Below are positions 23,696 to 23,738 of a stretch of DNA of 23,738 bases, in pieces (the first letter of the stretch is position 1; each line of letters starts with the position of its first letter). The notes under the pieces are model-generated. The model was not told the origin of the DNA and searched no databases. It worked only from the letters and a program-made list of their open reading frames with translations. Origin of the DNA: Bacteroides_E sp964522975 (GTDB lineage Bacteria > Bacteroidota > Bacteroidia > Bacteroidales > Bacteroidaceae); contig CAZFXK010000028.1 in the NCBI GenBank assembly GCA_964522975.1, forward strand, positions 1 to 23,738, in the 5' to 3' direction. The position numbers and the translations under genes were made by a program.

Positions 23696-23738
23696 TACTT
23701 ACTATTCTCTTTTAGTTGTCAATTAATGAAAACATTCA

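Noticed and set aside
1..23738. CRISPR arrays, tRNA/rRNA genes, insertion sequences, toxin-antitoxin or defence islands
   Set aside because: No regular direct repeats, no recognisable RNA gene and no transposase, integrase or nuclease cassette was seen. The RHH-like protein has no toxin partner beside it, since its neighbour is TadA.

Overview
The window looks like chromosomal core DNA of a low-GC member of the Bacteroidota, most likely order Bacteroidales. Three things point there. (1) Several proteins belong to families largely confined to this phylum (DUF4954, DUF4834, a GHL10-type family 10 hydrolase, lipoprotein and beta-barrel genes typical of the group). (2) Most gene starts lack a clear Shine-Dalgarno sequence. 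(3) Upstream regions repeatedly carry the Bacteroidota -7 promoter element TAnnTTTG, sometimes with a TTTG-like -33 element about 20 bases further up. I saw no tRNA, rRNA, CRISPR array, transposase, integrase or phage gene.

Layout, left half. On the + strand are the ribosome-associated GTPase hflX, overlapped by a DUF4954 left-handed beta-helix protein, and then an iron-sulfur class I fumarase closed by a strong bidirectional terminator. On the - strand lies a pyrH...rsgA block, interrupted by exactly 100 unknown bases (6079-6178). It reads as one long ORF only because the gap length happens to keep the frame; two truncated genes are really present, and the ribosome recycling gene frr may be hidden in the gap. 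A small secreted helical (TPR-like) protein is followed, convergently, by the yraN-birA operon. From a promoter region shared with yraN, a small ribbon-helix-helix-like gene and tadA run to the right. A - strand phospholipid operon (psd, pssA, DUF4834 protein) is divergent from dnaE.

Layout, right half. dnaE, trxA and a very acidic small protein run on the + strand and end at a strong terminator. About 410 bases without a gene follow, holding an 87-bp nested palindromic element (15721-15807). Next come a GH105-like lipoprotein, an unassigned ATP-grasp-like protein, a convergent secreted GHL10 hydrolase whose 3' end overlaps the previous gene by 44 bp, a two-gene unit (small two-helix membrane protein plus outer-membrane beta-barrel), and uvrA on the - strand, sharing a long bidirectional terminator with the barrel gene.

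Functionally the window is mostly housekeeping: replication (dnaE), repair (uvrA), translation and ribosome maturation (hflX, rsgA, tadA), pyrimidine nucleotides (pyrH), phosphatidylethanolamine synthesis (psd, pssA), biotinylation (birA), redox (trxA) and central carbon metabolism (fumarase). I did not find a clear new multi-gene system. The best leads are the nested palindromic element, the orphan ATP-grasp protein with its antisense 3' overlap, the DnaE PHP domain with a complete set of metal ligands, and the small RHH-like protein coupled to tadA.
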